Shown here in pieces: positions 1-6,045 of a stretch of DNA of 9,356 bases. Every line of letters begins with the position of its first letter. The first letter of the stretch is position 1. The position numbers and the translations under genes are program-made. Under the pieces are notes generated by a model that had not been told where the DNA came from, ran no database searches, and was given only the letters and a program-made list of their open reading frames with translations. The DNA comes from an uncultured Oscillospiraceae bacterium (GTDB lineage Bacteria > Bacillota > Clostridia > Oscillospirales > Acutalibacteraceae): NCBI GenBank assembly GCA_958354085.1, contig CATWUX010000087.1, positions 1-9,356 of the forward strand, read 5' to 3'.

Positions 1-771
1 TTATATGTGCTTTTTGATACGGTCAAGAGCGCCTTTTTCCAAGCGGCTGACCTGCGCTTGGGAAATACCGATTTCATTGGACACCTCGATCTGCGTCATC
101 CCTTTGAAAAAGCGCAGATTCAAAATGCGTTTTTCCCGGTCGCTGAGCCCTCGGATCGCCTCTTTGAGCGCGATTTCGTCCAGCCAATTGTGATCGTCGT
201 TGTGATCGCCCACCTGATCCATCACATAGATCGTATCGCCGCCGTCCGAATACACCGGCTCATACAGCGACACCGGTTCCACGATGGATTCCAGCGCCAT
301 AACGACCTCCTCACGCGGAATATCCAGCTCCTTTGCGATTTCCTCCACGGTTGGCTCGCGCAGATTTTGTGTCGTCAGCCGCTCCTTGACCTGCATCGCC
401 TTATAGGCGGTATCCCGCATCGACCGGCTGATACGGATCGCGTTATTGTCCCGCAAATACCGGCGGATTTCACCGATAATCATCGGCACAGCATAGGTGG
501 AAAAACGTACATTCTGACTGATATCAAAATTATCAATAGATTTGATCAGGCCGATACAGCCTACCTGAAACAGATCATCCAAATTTTCTCCGCGCTGGGT
601 AAACCGCTGGATCACGCTGAGCACTAAGCGCAAATTGCCGTTTACCAGCTCTTCCCGCGCTTTTTTATCCCCCTCCTTCATTTTTTTCAGCAAGCGCATT
701 TTTTCGCTCTCGCTGAGTACTTTCAGAGTTGCCGTGTTCACACCACAGATCTCTACCTTATTAAACAACAC
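1..771 (-). CDS. sigG: RNA polymerase sporulation sigma factor SigG (256 aa)
   Basis: Sigma-70 family factor that directs late forespore transcription after engulfment. The N-terminus carries NKVEICGV, a hallmark of SigG. Region 2 lies at about residues 46-108 and includes NGNLRLVLSVIQRF, DDLFQVGCIGL and FSTYAVPMIIGEIRRYLRDN. Region 3 follows at about 118-190. Region 4 ends in a helix-turn-helix at about 226-246 (TQIEVSNEIGISQAQVSRLE). The length of 256 matches the usual 255-260. I chose the GTG start at 771 because GGAGAGG sits 8 bases upstream (780-786) and because the protein then begins M-L-F-N-K-V-E-I-C-G like its homologues. The frame stays open up to an ATG at 903, but those 44 extra residues are not family-like and cover a likely promoter. 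Asn44 matches the Asn that, as I recall, lets the anti-sigma factor CsfB/Gin bind Bacillus SigG. In Bacillus the gene follows sigE; here its upstream neighbour is divergent, so it is transcribed alone. Confidence 0.96.
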   Translation of the reverse strand: MLFNKVEICGVNTATLKVLSESEKMRLLKKMKEGDKKAREELVNGNLRLVLSVIQRFTQRGENLDDLFQVGCIGLIKSIDNFDISQNVRFSTYAVPMIIGEIRRYLRDNNAIRISRSMRDTAYKAMQVKERLTTQNLREPTVEEIAKELDIPREEVVMALESIVEPVSLYEPVYSDGGDTIYVMDQVGDHNDDHNWLDEIALKEAIRGLSDREKRILNLRFFKGMTQIEVSNEIGISQAQVSRLEKGALDRIKKHI

Positions 772-779
772 GGTCACGT

Positions 780-786
780 CCTCTCC
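780..786 (-). promoter_or_regulatory. Ribosome binding site fixing the sigG GTG start
   Basis: GGAGAGG on the minus strand lies 8 bases before the GTG at 771. An in-frame TTG at 768 would have an 11-base spacer, and the upstream ATG at 903 has no comparable site. This decides the start of sigG. Confidence 0.75.
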
Positions 787-803
787 GCAAATGACTTCTC
801 TTT

Positions 804-832
804 CAGTATTGCCATTTCTCAGGAGAAGATTC
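804..832 (-). promoter_or_regulatory. Candidate forespore (SigF/SigG-type) promoter of sigG
   Basis: On the minus strand, GGCAATACTG at 813-804 fits the SigF-type -10 consensus GGnnAnAHTR at every position. A GAATC at 832-828 is a partial match to the forespore -35 element (G-C/T/A-A-T-A/G). The gap to GG is 14 bases, about two shorter than the usual 16, which weakens the call. Transcription would begin near 797, leaving a short leader that contains the ribosome binding site at 780-786. Sigma-F and SigG itself drive sigG in Bacillus, so the motif is in the expected place. No good housekeeping promoter was seen on this strand between 787 and 990. Confidence 0.45.
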
Positions 833-990
833 AGGGAAGAATTGGTATTTCCATATCCGCGCGCCGAAAAACCACTTTTGTAATATTTTATGCGTATATA
901 CAAAATGTATAATCCCTAAATATAGCAGTGGAGGTTTGTCTGTAATTCTTGTATCATTTTCAGATATTTCGACAAAAACGCTGATACGAA

Positions 991-1019
991 TTGACAAAAA
1001 TCGTCCAGACTGATATACT
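991..1019 (+). promoter_or_regulatory. Strong housekeeping promoter of the DUF1508 gene pair
   Basis: A perfect -35 TTGACA (991-996), a 17-base spacer and -10 TATACT (1014-1019) preceded by TG at 1011-1012, which gives an extended -10. The start point should be near 1026, leaving a leader of about 44 bases before the ATG at 1070. This is among the strongest-looking promoters in the window. Confidence 0.85.
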
Positions 1020-1069
1020 GGAACTAATCAAAAAATTTAACCCACTTCAGTGGAGAAAGGAAGATTTTC

Positions 1070-1441
1070 ATGGGCAAATTTGTTATCCGCACCGTTCCCT
1101 CCGGCATCAAATTCGACCTGAAAGCCACCAATGGTCAGGTCATCGCCACCTCCGAGGTTTACACCACGGAGGCTGCCTGCCGCAATGGCATTGAAAGCGT
1201 CCGAAAGAACGCTGCCGCAGCCAAGCTGGAAAATCAGACGGAAGAAGGCTATGCGACCGTCACCAATCCCAAATTTGAGATGTATCAGGACAAAGCGGGC
1301 GAGTATCGCTTCCGCCTGAAGGCTCGTAACGGTGAGGTCATTGCCGTTTCCGAGGGCTACACCACTAAGGCTTCCTGCCTGAACGGTATTGAAAGCGTTA
1401 CCAAGAACGCCCCCGAGGCCGAAATCGTCGAAGAGGGCTGA
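1070..1441 (+). CDS. DUF1508 (YegP-type) tandem-repeat protein, 123 aa
   Basis: Small soluble protein made of two DUF1508 repeats, about residues 2-50 and 67-113. Each repeat has the pattern F-x-x-K-A-x-N-G-x-V-I-A-x-S-E-x-Y-T-T followed by NGIESV and KNA; the second copy reads RFRLKARNGEVIAVSEGYTT. This tandem arrangement is the same as in E. coli YegP (about 110 aa). The family fold is a small alpha/beta unit; its biochemical role is not established, and I do not assign one. There is no signal peptide or membrane segment. The start follows AAAGGA at 1056-1061 with an 8-base spacer. The stop at 1439-1441 is 2 bases before the next start, so the two genes are co-transcribed from the promoter at 991 to the terminator at 1671. 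The repeats are also recognisably similar at DNA level (for example ATTGAAAGCGT in both), showing internal duplication. Confidence 0.9.
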   Translation: MGKFVIRTVPSGIKFDLKATNGQVIATSEVYTTEAACRNGIESVRKNAAAAKLENQTEEGYATVTNPKFEMYQDKAGEYRFRLKARNGEVIAVSEGYTTKASCLNGIESVTKNAPEAEIVEEG

Positions 1442-1443
1442 AC

Positions 1444-1659
1444 ATGGATCTCAAGGCAAAAATCGACGAAATTGTTACGCGGATTCGATCCGATAAGAGC
1501 CTGTTGACCCGCTTTCAGAGTGAACCGGTAAAGGTCCTGGAAGAGCTGATCGGCTGCGATCTGCCTGACGATCAGCTTGCAGGCATTGCGGATGCCGTCA
1601 AGGCCAAGCTCAGTGCGGGTAAACTCAGCGGGGTTTTGGGCGGTCTGTTCGGCAAATAA
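1444..1659 (+). CDS. Small conserved-looking protein with glycine-rich tail, 71 aa
   Basis: I cannot assign a function. It is acidic and helical at the N-terminus (MDLKAKIDEIVTRIRSD), followed by FQSEPVKVLEEL, a Cys at 38, DLPDDQLAGI, a second helix (ADAVKAKLSAGK) and the tail SGVLGGLFGK. The layout of two helices joined at an L-P-D-D-Q-type turn and ending in a GG-containing tail is reminiscent of Nif11/NHLP-type leader peptides. No modification enzyme or peptide exporter lies nearby, so a precursor role is speculative. I recall similar short proteins in Clostridia annotated only as hypothetical. The ribosome binding site GAGGG (1433-1437) lies inside the end of the upstream gene with a 6-base spacer, and the stop-to-start gap is 2 bases, indicating translational coupling with the DUF1508 gene. 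A strong terminator follows 11 bases after the stop. Confidence 0.82.
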   Translation: MDLKAKIDEIVTRIRSDKSLLTRFQSEPVKVLEELIGCDLPDDQLAGIADAVKAKLSAGKLSGVLGGLFGK

Positions 1660-1670
1660 TGGCATAGAAC

Positions 1671-1697
1671 AAAGGGAGCGGGAAACCGCTCCCTTTT
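1671..1697 (+). terminator. Intrinsic terminator of the DUF1508 operon
   Basis: Perfect stem GGGAGCGG (1674-1681) with CCGCTCCC (1686-1693) closed by a GAAA tetraloop. The stem extends by AAA/TTT pairs at the base and is followed by TTTT (1694-1697). It begins 11 bases after the stop of the 71-residue gene. Confidence 0.93.
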
Positions 1698-1777
1698 CCG
1701 CTATTGGAAGAAACCTCGACGCACTTCCAAAATATAGGTTTGTTCACCATCCTTATAACGCATAATAGGGTATCGCC

Positions 1778-1806
1778 TTGACAAAGTTGCCCTCTTTCTT
1801 TACAAT
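1778..1806 (+). promoter_or_regulatory. Housekeeping promoter of the mscS operon
   Basis: TTGACA (1778-1783), a 17-base spacer and TACAAT (1801-1806). The start point should be near 1813, 25 bases before the mscS ATG. Because the promoter overlaps a possible TTG start at 1778, it rules out the longer reading of mscS. Confidence 0.85.
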
Positions 1807-1837
1807 AAAGACCAAAGAATTTAAGGAGGCTTCCTTC

Positions 1838-2653
1838 ATGGAACAGTTACAATTGTTATGGGAACATTTTGCGGCCGGCTTTTTGTCGTTTCTGCCCCGC
1901 CTGATTTCCGCTGCCATTATTTTGATATTGGCTTGGATCGCGGCGCGTTTGCTGCCGAAGCCTATCTGCAAAATGCTGGATCGCACCCATTTAGATAAGG
2001 TAGCGACAAAATACATCATCCGGGTTGTAAAAATCGCCATCTGGGCGCTGGGCTTGGTCATGGCTCTGGATAAGCTGGGTATCCCGGTCGCCAGCTTTTT
2101 AACCGTGCTGGCCGCCGTCGGCGCTGCCGTAGCACTGGCTGTCAAGGATAATCTGGCAAACTTTGCGTCCGGCGTTGTGCTGCTGTTCACCAAACCGTTC
2201 AAAGCCGGCGATTTTATTGAGCTGGACGGCGTGTCCGGCACGGTTCGGGAAATCGAGCTGACGCACTCCTATTTGGACACCCCGGGCAATATGCGCGTAG
2301 CGATCCCCAACACCAAGATGATGACCGCGACCATTGTGAATTACAGCGCTTATGACACCCGCCGGCAGGATTTCCTGTTCACAATCAGCTATGACAACGA
2401 CCTGCTCGCCGCCAAAGCTCTCCTGCAGGATATTGTGGATCATCATCCGCTGGTGCTCAAGGAGCCGGCACTTCCGTGCGTCATGGTAAAGGAGCACGCC
2501 GAGTCCGCGATCGTTCTTCTGGTGCGGGTATGGTGCGAAACCTCGAAATACTGGGATCTGAATTTTGCACTCACCGAACAGGTCAAGCTGGCCTTTGACG
2601 AGCATCACATCACCATCCCCTACAATCAGCTGGATGTTCATGTGACACAATAA
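1838..2653 (+). CDS. mscS: Small-conductance mechanosensitive channel MscS (271 aa)
   Basis: Membrane channel that opens under membrane tension to release solutes during hypo-osmotic shock. Three membrane helices are visible at about residues 17-39, 59-79 and 86-110. The third is the Ala/Gly-rich pore helix (AAVGAAVALAVKDNLANFASG). The signature FTKPFKAGDFIELDGVSGTV follows at about 117-136, then the beta domain (VAIPNTKM, IVNYS) and the alpha/beta C-terminal domain up to 271. This is the compact MscS architecture, close to E. coli MscS (286 aa), without the extra N-terminal helices of larger relatives. The ATG at 1838 follows AAGGAGG (1823-1829) by 8 bases; upstream in-frame sequence is promoter. 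The next gene starts 43 bases downstream with no terminator between, so they form an operon. Confidence 0.95.
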   Translation: MEQLQLLWEHFAAGFLSFLPRLISAAIILILAWIAARLLPKPICKMLDRTHLDKVATKYIIRVVKIAIWALGLVMALDKLGIPVASFLTVLAAVGAAVALAVKDNLANFASGVVLLFTKPFKAGDFIELDGVSGTVREIELTHSYLDTPGNMRVAIPNTKMMTATIVNYSAYDTRRQDFLFTISYDNDLLAAKALLQDIVDHHPLVLKEPALPCVMVKEHAESAIVLLVRVWCETSKYWDLNFALTEQVKLAFDEHHITIPYNQLDVHVTQ

Positions 2654-2696
2654 TCCCAACCGTCAAACAACGCCCGCGGAAAGGAGACGATGTCCC

Positions 2697-3476
2697 GTGT
2701 CAAAACGAAGCCTGTATTGGCGCGTGCCGATCGGCGTGCTGGCTTTTCTGCTGCTGATCGTTTCATTGCTGCCGCTGGAGGTTGGCATCGTGCATGTCGG
2801 CGTGGTGGTTCCGGCGGCAGTCAGCTTGGCGCTGCTGGCCGGCTGCATCGTCTACCGTCCGGTGGTGCGTGTCGTGCGTTGGATCTGGCAGAGACCGCTG
2901 TGGAAAGGATTGTTTTTATTGCTGACGGGACTGATCGCCGCCTTGTTGGTGCTGTTTGTTGTCGTCTCCGGCATTATGTTGTACGCCGCCTCCCGTCCGG
3001 CGCCCGAAAACGCAACGGTGATCGTTCTCGGTGCCGGTATCCGCGGAGACCAGCCCAGCCGTATGCTGGCGGACCGTCTGCGCGCCGCGGCACACTATCT
3101 GGAGAAGAATCCGGATTCCGTATGCATTGTATCCGGCGGGCAGGGCGCGGACGAGGCCTATACGGAAGCGTTTGTGATGCAGCAATACCTGCTGGGGCTG
3201 GGCATCGACAGTTCCCGTATTCTCGTCGAGGATCAGTCGCGCAACACCTTTGAAAACATTCAGTTTTCCAAGGCGATCATCGAGGAGCAGGGACTGAATC
3301 CCACCGTCGTCATTTCCACGCAGGAATTTCATCAGTACCGCGGACAAACGATGGCGAAAAACGCGGGGCTGACGGAGGTCGGCCCCTGCACCAGCCGCAC
3401 GCCGGCTTATCTGCTGCTGGGCTATTGGGTGCGGGAATTTGCCGGTATCTGCCGGCTTTGGCTGCTTGGATATTAA
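2697..3476 (+). CDS. DUF218 (YdcF/SanA-type) membrane protein, 259 aa
   Basis: Membrane-anchored protein with a DUF218 domain. Hydrophobic segments at about residues 9-27, 32-54 and 70-97 form an N-terminal anchor, followed by the domain at about 105-250. Its motifs are VIVLGAGIRGDQPS (108-121), the RLRAAAHYLEK helix, CIVSGGQGADEAYTEA (143-158), ILVEDQSRNTFEN (175-187) and VVISTQEFHQYR (204-215). E. coli relatives include YdcF, which binds S-adenosylmethionine, and SanA/SfiX, linked to envelope barrier function. The catalytic activity of this subfamily is unknown, so I name no reaction. I chose the GTG at 2697 because AAGGAG (2681-2686) precedes it by 10 bases and the frame holds the whole domain; an ATG at 2690 opens a different, non-homologous frame. 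It is second in an operon with mscS. Confidence 0.88.
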   Translation: MSKRSLYWRVPIGVLAFLLLIVSLLPLEVGIVHVGVVVPAAVSLALLAGCIVYRPVVRVVRWIWQRPLWKGLFLLLTGLIAALLVLFVVVSGIMLYAASRPAPENATVIVLGAGIRGDQPSRMLADRLRAAAHYLEKNPDSVCIVSGGQGADEAYTEAFVMQQYLLGLGIDSSRILVEDQSRNTFENIQFSKAIIEEQGLNPTVVISTQEFHQYRGQTMAKNAGLTEVGPCTSRTPAYLLLGYWVREFAGICRLWLLGY

Positions 3477-3487
3477 ACAATTGCGTA

Positions 3488-3548
3488 AAAAAACACCTTT
3501 CGGAAAACAGGCGGCATGTGCTGTCCGGTTGACTGCAAGGTGTTTTTT
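3488..3548 (+). terminator. Intrinsic terminator of the mscS operon
   Basis: AAAAAACACCTT (3488-3499) pairs perfectly with AAGGTGTTTTTT (3537-3548), giving a 12-bp stem ending in a T run. The 37-base loop contains a second possible pairing, CGG/ACAG with CTGT/CCG. It begins 12 bases after the DUF218 stop. The A-tract on the left could let it also work on the minus strand, but there is no minus-strand gene to terminate. Confidence 0.85.
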
Positions 3549-3562
3549 CTATTCTTCGGTGC

Positions 3563-3591
3563 TTGACAAAATTCCGCCGCCATGGTATATC
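3563..3591 (+). promoter_or_regulatory. Promoter of the LacI-family regulator (xyl locus)
   Basis: TTGACA (3563-3568), a 17-base spacer and TATATC (3586-3591) preceded by TG at 3583-3584, giving an extended -10. The expected start is near 3598, just ahead of the palindromic operator at 3602-3615. It may drive the whole regulator-xylA-xylB transcript. Confidence 0.78.
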
Positions 3592-3601
3592 TATCTTGTA
3601 G

Positions 3602-3615
3602 CGTTCACGTGAACG
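3602..3615. promoter_or_regulatory. Operator 1 of the LacI-family regulator
   Basis: Perfect 14-base palindrome CGTTCACGTGAACG covering about +5 to +18 of the promoter at 3563-3591. LacI-family operators are palindromes with a central CG, as here. A near-identical palindrome stands before xylA (4672-4685), which supports both sites being bound by the adjacent regulator. Binding here would give negative autoregulation. Confidence 0.8.
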
Positions 3616-3637
3616 GTGCAGGCAGGGGGCGGTACAT

Positions 3638-4654
3638 TTGCGTATTACATCCAAACAGATCGCGGAGCTGGCCGGCGTATCCCGCGGCACGGTCGACCGC
3701 GCGCTGAACCGGCGCGGCGGCGTCAAACCGGAGGTACAGCAGCGCATCGAGGAACTGGCGCGTGAGTACGGCTATCGTCCCAACCGCGCGGGCAAGGCGC
3801 TGGTTATGCGGGACACGCTGCATCTGGGCGTAATTCTTCCCTCCGCCGGCAATCCGTTTTTCGACGAGATCAAGCGCGGTCTCCAAGCGGCGCAGGCAGA
3901 TTTTTCCGATTTCCCTGTCGTACTGCACTGGCAGGAGGCCAAAGGCTATCATCTGGAGCGGCAGCTGGCGCAGATCGAGGCGGCAGGCGAAATGGCGGGA
4001 CTCATCATCACGCCGCTGAACCACCCGCTCGTTGCGGAGCGGCTGAACGCGTTCATGCAAGCCGGCGACCGTCCGGTGGTCACGCTCAACACCGACGTAG
4101 CCGACTGCGCACGCCTGGCTTATGTCGGCTGCCACTACCGGGAAAGCGGTCAGACCGCCGCGCAGCTGATGGGACTGCTCACCGGCGGCAAAGCGCGGAT
4201 TTTGATCGTGACCGGCTCGCACGAGGTGTTGGGCCACACCCAGCGAATCGGCGGCTTTACGCAGGTTCTGCGCGACGAGTTTCCCTGCGCAGCGATTGCC
4301 GCAGTGGTGGAAAACAAGGATGACGACGCCCTCTCCGCCGAAGCGGTCAAGCAGGCGCTGACCGCGGATTCCGCGATTGACGCCGTATATTTTTGCGCTG
4401 CCGGTGTTTCCGGCGGCGTACAGGCCGCACTGGACACGGCCGCCCGGCCGCTGACCATTCTCACCTGCGACACCACGCCGGCCGTTTGCCGTCTTGTCCG
4501 CGAGGGCGCGATTCAGGCGACCATCGACCAGCAGCCCTATTGGCAGGGCTATACCGCTATGAAAACGCTGCTGGAGCGGCTGCTTTTTCAGACCGTACCG
4601 GCAGAAACCTGTCTGTATGCCCACAACGAAATCCGCGTAAAATATAATCTGTAA
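3638..4654 (+). CDS. LacI-family transcriptional regulator of the xylose locus (338 aa)
   Basis: DNA-binding repressor or activator expected to sense a sugar. The helix-turn-helix is at residues 4-25 (TSKQIAELAGVSRGTVDRALN), and the hinge YRPNRAGKAL is at 46-55. A periplasmic-binding-protein-like sensor domain covers about 61-335 (LHLGVILPSAGNPFFDEIKRGLQ; ILIVTGSHEVLGHTQRIGGF; TIDQQPYWQGYTAMKTLL). The S-R-G-T-V-D-R recognition helix differs from the usual T-V-S-R and, as I recall, is typical of LacI members whose sensor resembles ribose/xylose-type binding proteins. The TTG start at 3638 follows AGGGGG (3624-3629) by 8 bases and gives the family N-terminus RITSKQIAELAG. xylA begins 60 bases downstream. 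Context and the two matching operators indicate xylose-responsive control; the exact ligand is not shown by sequence. Most Firmicutes use a ROK-family XylR instead, so I give no symbol. Confidence 0.93.
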   Translation: MRITSKQIAELAGVSRGTVDRALNRRGGVKPEVQQRIEELAREYGYRPNRAGKALVMRDTLHLGVILPSAGNPFFDEIKRGLQAAQADFSDFPVVLHWQEAKGYHLERQLAQIEAAGEMAGLIITPLNHPLVAERLNAFMQAGDRPVVTLNTDVADCARLAYVGCHYRESGQTAAQLMGLLTGGKARILIVTGSHEVLGHTQRIGGFTQVLRDEFPCAAIAAVVENKDDDALSAEAVKQALTADSAIDAVYFCAAGVSGGVQAALDTAARPLTILTCDTTPAVCRLVREGAIQATIDQQPYWQGYTAMKTLLERLLFQTVPAETCLYAHNEIRVKYNL

Positions 4655-4671
4655 CTTTTTTCGCCCCAAAA

Positions 4672-4685
4672 CGTGCACGTGCACG
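4672..4685. promoter_or_regulatory. Operator 2, upstream of xylA
   Basis: Perfect palindrome CGTGCACGTGCACG, identical to operator 1 except for one symmetric T/A to G/C change; the joint consensus is CGTKCACGTGMACG. It lies 17 bases after the regulator's stop and 15 bases before the xylA ribosome binding site. A TATAAT at 4643-4648 could be the -10 of an internal promoter, but it has no recognisable -35. Bound regulator could therefore block either a weak internal promoter or read-through from the promoter at 3563. Confidence 0.78.
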
Positions 4686-4714
4686 AATAAATAAAATCAC
4701 AGGAGGCACGCATT

Positions 4715-6031
4715 ATGCAAGAATTTTTTAAAGGCATCTCCAAGATCCGCTACGAAGGCGCAAGCAGCCAAAACCCGCTGGCATTCCGCTTTTATAACCC
4801 CGACGAGGTCATCGCGGGCAAGACCATGCGCGAACAGCTGAAATTTGCGCTGTCCTATTGGCACACACTGTGCGGCGACGGCACGGATATGTTCGGGCGC
4901 GGCACCTTTGTCAAAAATTTCGGTGAAAACGACCCGATGGCGATTTACCGAGCGAAAGCGTATGCGGCATTTGAATTGATGAACAAGTTGGACATCGACT
5001 ATTTTTGCTTCCATGACCGCGACATTGCGCCGGAAGGCGAGACTCTGGCGGAATCCAACGCCCGACTGGACGAGATCACGGCTCTGCTCAAGGAGCTGAT
5101 GGCGGAAAACGGTAAAAAGCTGCTGTGGGGCACCGCCAACTGCTTCGCCAATCCGCGTTATATGCACGGAGCCGGAACTGCCCCGAACGCCGACGTATTC
5201 GCGTTCGCGGCGGCACAGATCAAGAAAGCGGTTGAGATCACCACGGCGCTGGGCGGCGACGGTTATGTGTTCTGGGGCGGCCGCGAAGGCTATGAAACGC
5301 TGCTCAACACGGACATGGGGCTGGAGCTGGACAACATGGCGCGCCTGATGCGCCTGACCGTGGACTATGCGCGCAGCATCGGCTTTACCGGCGATTTCTA
5401 CATTGAGCCCAAGCCGAAGGAGCCGACCAAGCATCAATACGATTTTGACGTGTCCACCGTGCTTGCGTTCCTGCGCAAATACGGCTTGGATAAGGATTTC
5501 AAGATGAACATTGAGGCGAACCATGCCACACTGGCGCAGCACACCTTCCAGCACGAGCTGGCAGTCGCGCGTATCAACGGCGTGTTCGGCTCGATCGACG
5601 CCAATCAGGGCGATTTGCTGCTCGGTTGGGACACCGACCAATTCCCGACCAACGTCTATGAAACCGCGCTGTGCATGCTGGAAGTGCTCAAAGCTGGCGG
5701 CTTCACCAAAGGCGGCCTGAACTTTGACGCGAAAACCCGCCGCGGTTCGTATGAGCCGGAGGACATCTTCCACGCGTATATTGCCGGCATGGACGCGTTC
5801 GCGCTGGGTCTGCGCATTGCCGACCGTCTGCAAAAAGACGGACGTTTGGATGCGTTCGTCAGCGAACGCTATGCCAGCTGGCGCAGCGGTATCGGCGCAG
5901 ATATCCTCGCGGGCAAAGCGACCATGCCGCAGCTGGAGCAATACGCGCTGGCGATGGGCGATGTAACGACCAACCGGAGCGGTCGTCAGGAATACCTCGA
6001 AAGCGTGGTCAACTCGGTCATGTTCGGCTGA
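4715..6031 (+). CDS. xylA: Xylose isomerase (438 aa)
   Basis: Cytoplasmic metal-dependent TIM-barrel enzyme that converts D-xylose to D-xylulose. The catalytic pair His100 and Asp103 lies in FCFHDRD. Metal ligands are in place: Glu231 and Lys233 (YIEPKPKEPTKHQYDFD), Glu267 and His270 (NIEANHATLAQHTFQHE), Asp295 (GSIDANQGD), Asp306 and Asp308 (WDTDQFPTN) and Asp338 (GLNFDAKTRR). Numbering is one less than in the E. coli enzyme (440 aa), so the protein is full length. The WHTLCGDGTDMFG segment near the N-terminus is typical of the longer class II isomerases. The ATG follows AGGAGG (4701-4706) by 8 bases. Its stop overlaps the beginning of the xylB ribosome binding region, so xylA and xylB are co-transcribed. 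Operator 2 just upstream suggests control by the neighbouring LacI-family protein. Confidence 0.98.
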   Translation: MQEFFKGISKIRYEGASSQNPLAFRFYNPDEVIAGKTMREQLKFALSYWHTLCGDGTDMFGRGTFVKNFGENDPMAIYRAKAYAAFELMNKLDIDYFCFHDRDIAPEGETLAESNARLDEITALLKELMAENGKKLLWGTANCFANPRYMHGAGTAPNADVFAFAAAQIKKAVEITTALGGDGYVFWGGREGYETLLNTDMGLELDNMARLMRLTVDYARSIGFTGDFYIEPKPKEPTKHQYDFDVSTVLAFLRKYGLDKDFKMNIEANHATLAQHTFQHELAVARINGVFGSIDANQGDLLLGWDTDQFPTNVYETALCMLEVLKAGGFTKGGLNFDAKTRRGSYEPEDIFHAYIAGMDAFALGLRIADRLQKDGRLDAFVSERYASWRSGIGADILAGKATMPQLEQYALAMGDVTTNRSGRQEYLESVVNSVMFG

Positions 6032-6045
6032 GAGGAGGAAGCATG

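Noticed and set aside
772..903. N-terminal extension of SigG from an ATG at 903
   Set aside because: The 44 residues are not SigG-like, lack a ribosome site and overlap the likely promoter; the GTG at 771 fits spacing and homology.
908..913. TATAAT as a second plus-strand promoter
   Set aside because: No -35 at 16-18 bases, and a far better promoter lies at 991-1019.
1778..1837. Longer MscS reading from a TTG at 1778
   Set aside because: That TTG is the first triplet of the -35 element of the promoter; the ATG at 1838 has AAGGAGG at ideal spacing.
4643..4648. TATAAT as an independent xylA promoter
   Set aside because: Perfect -10 but no -35 match at 16-18 bases and no TG extension; kept only as a possibility in the operator 2 entry.
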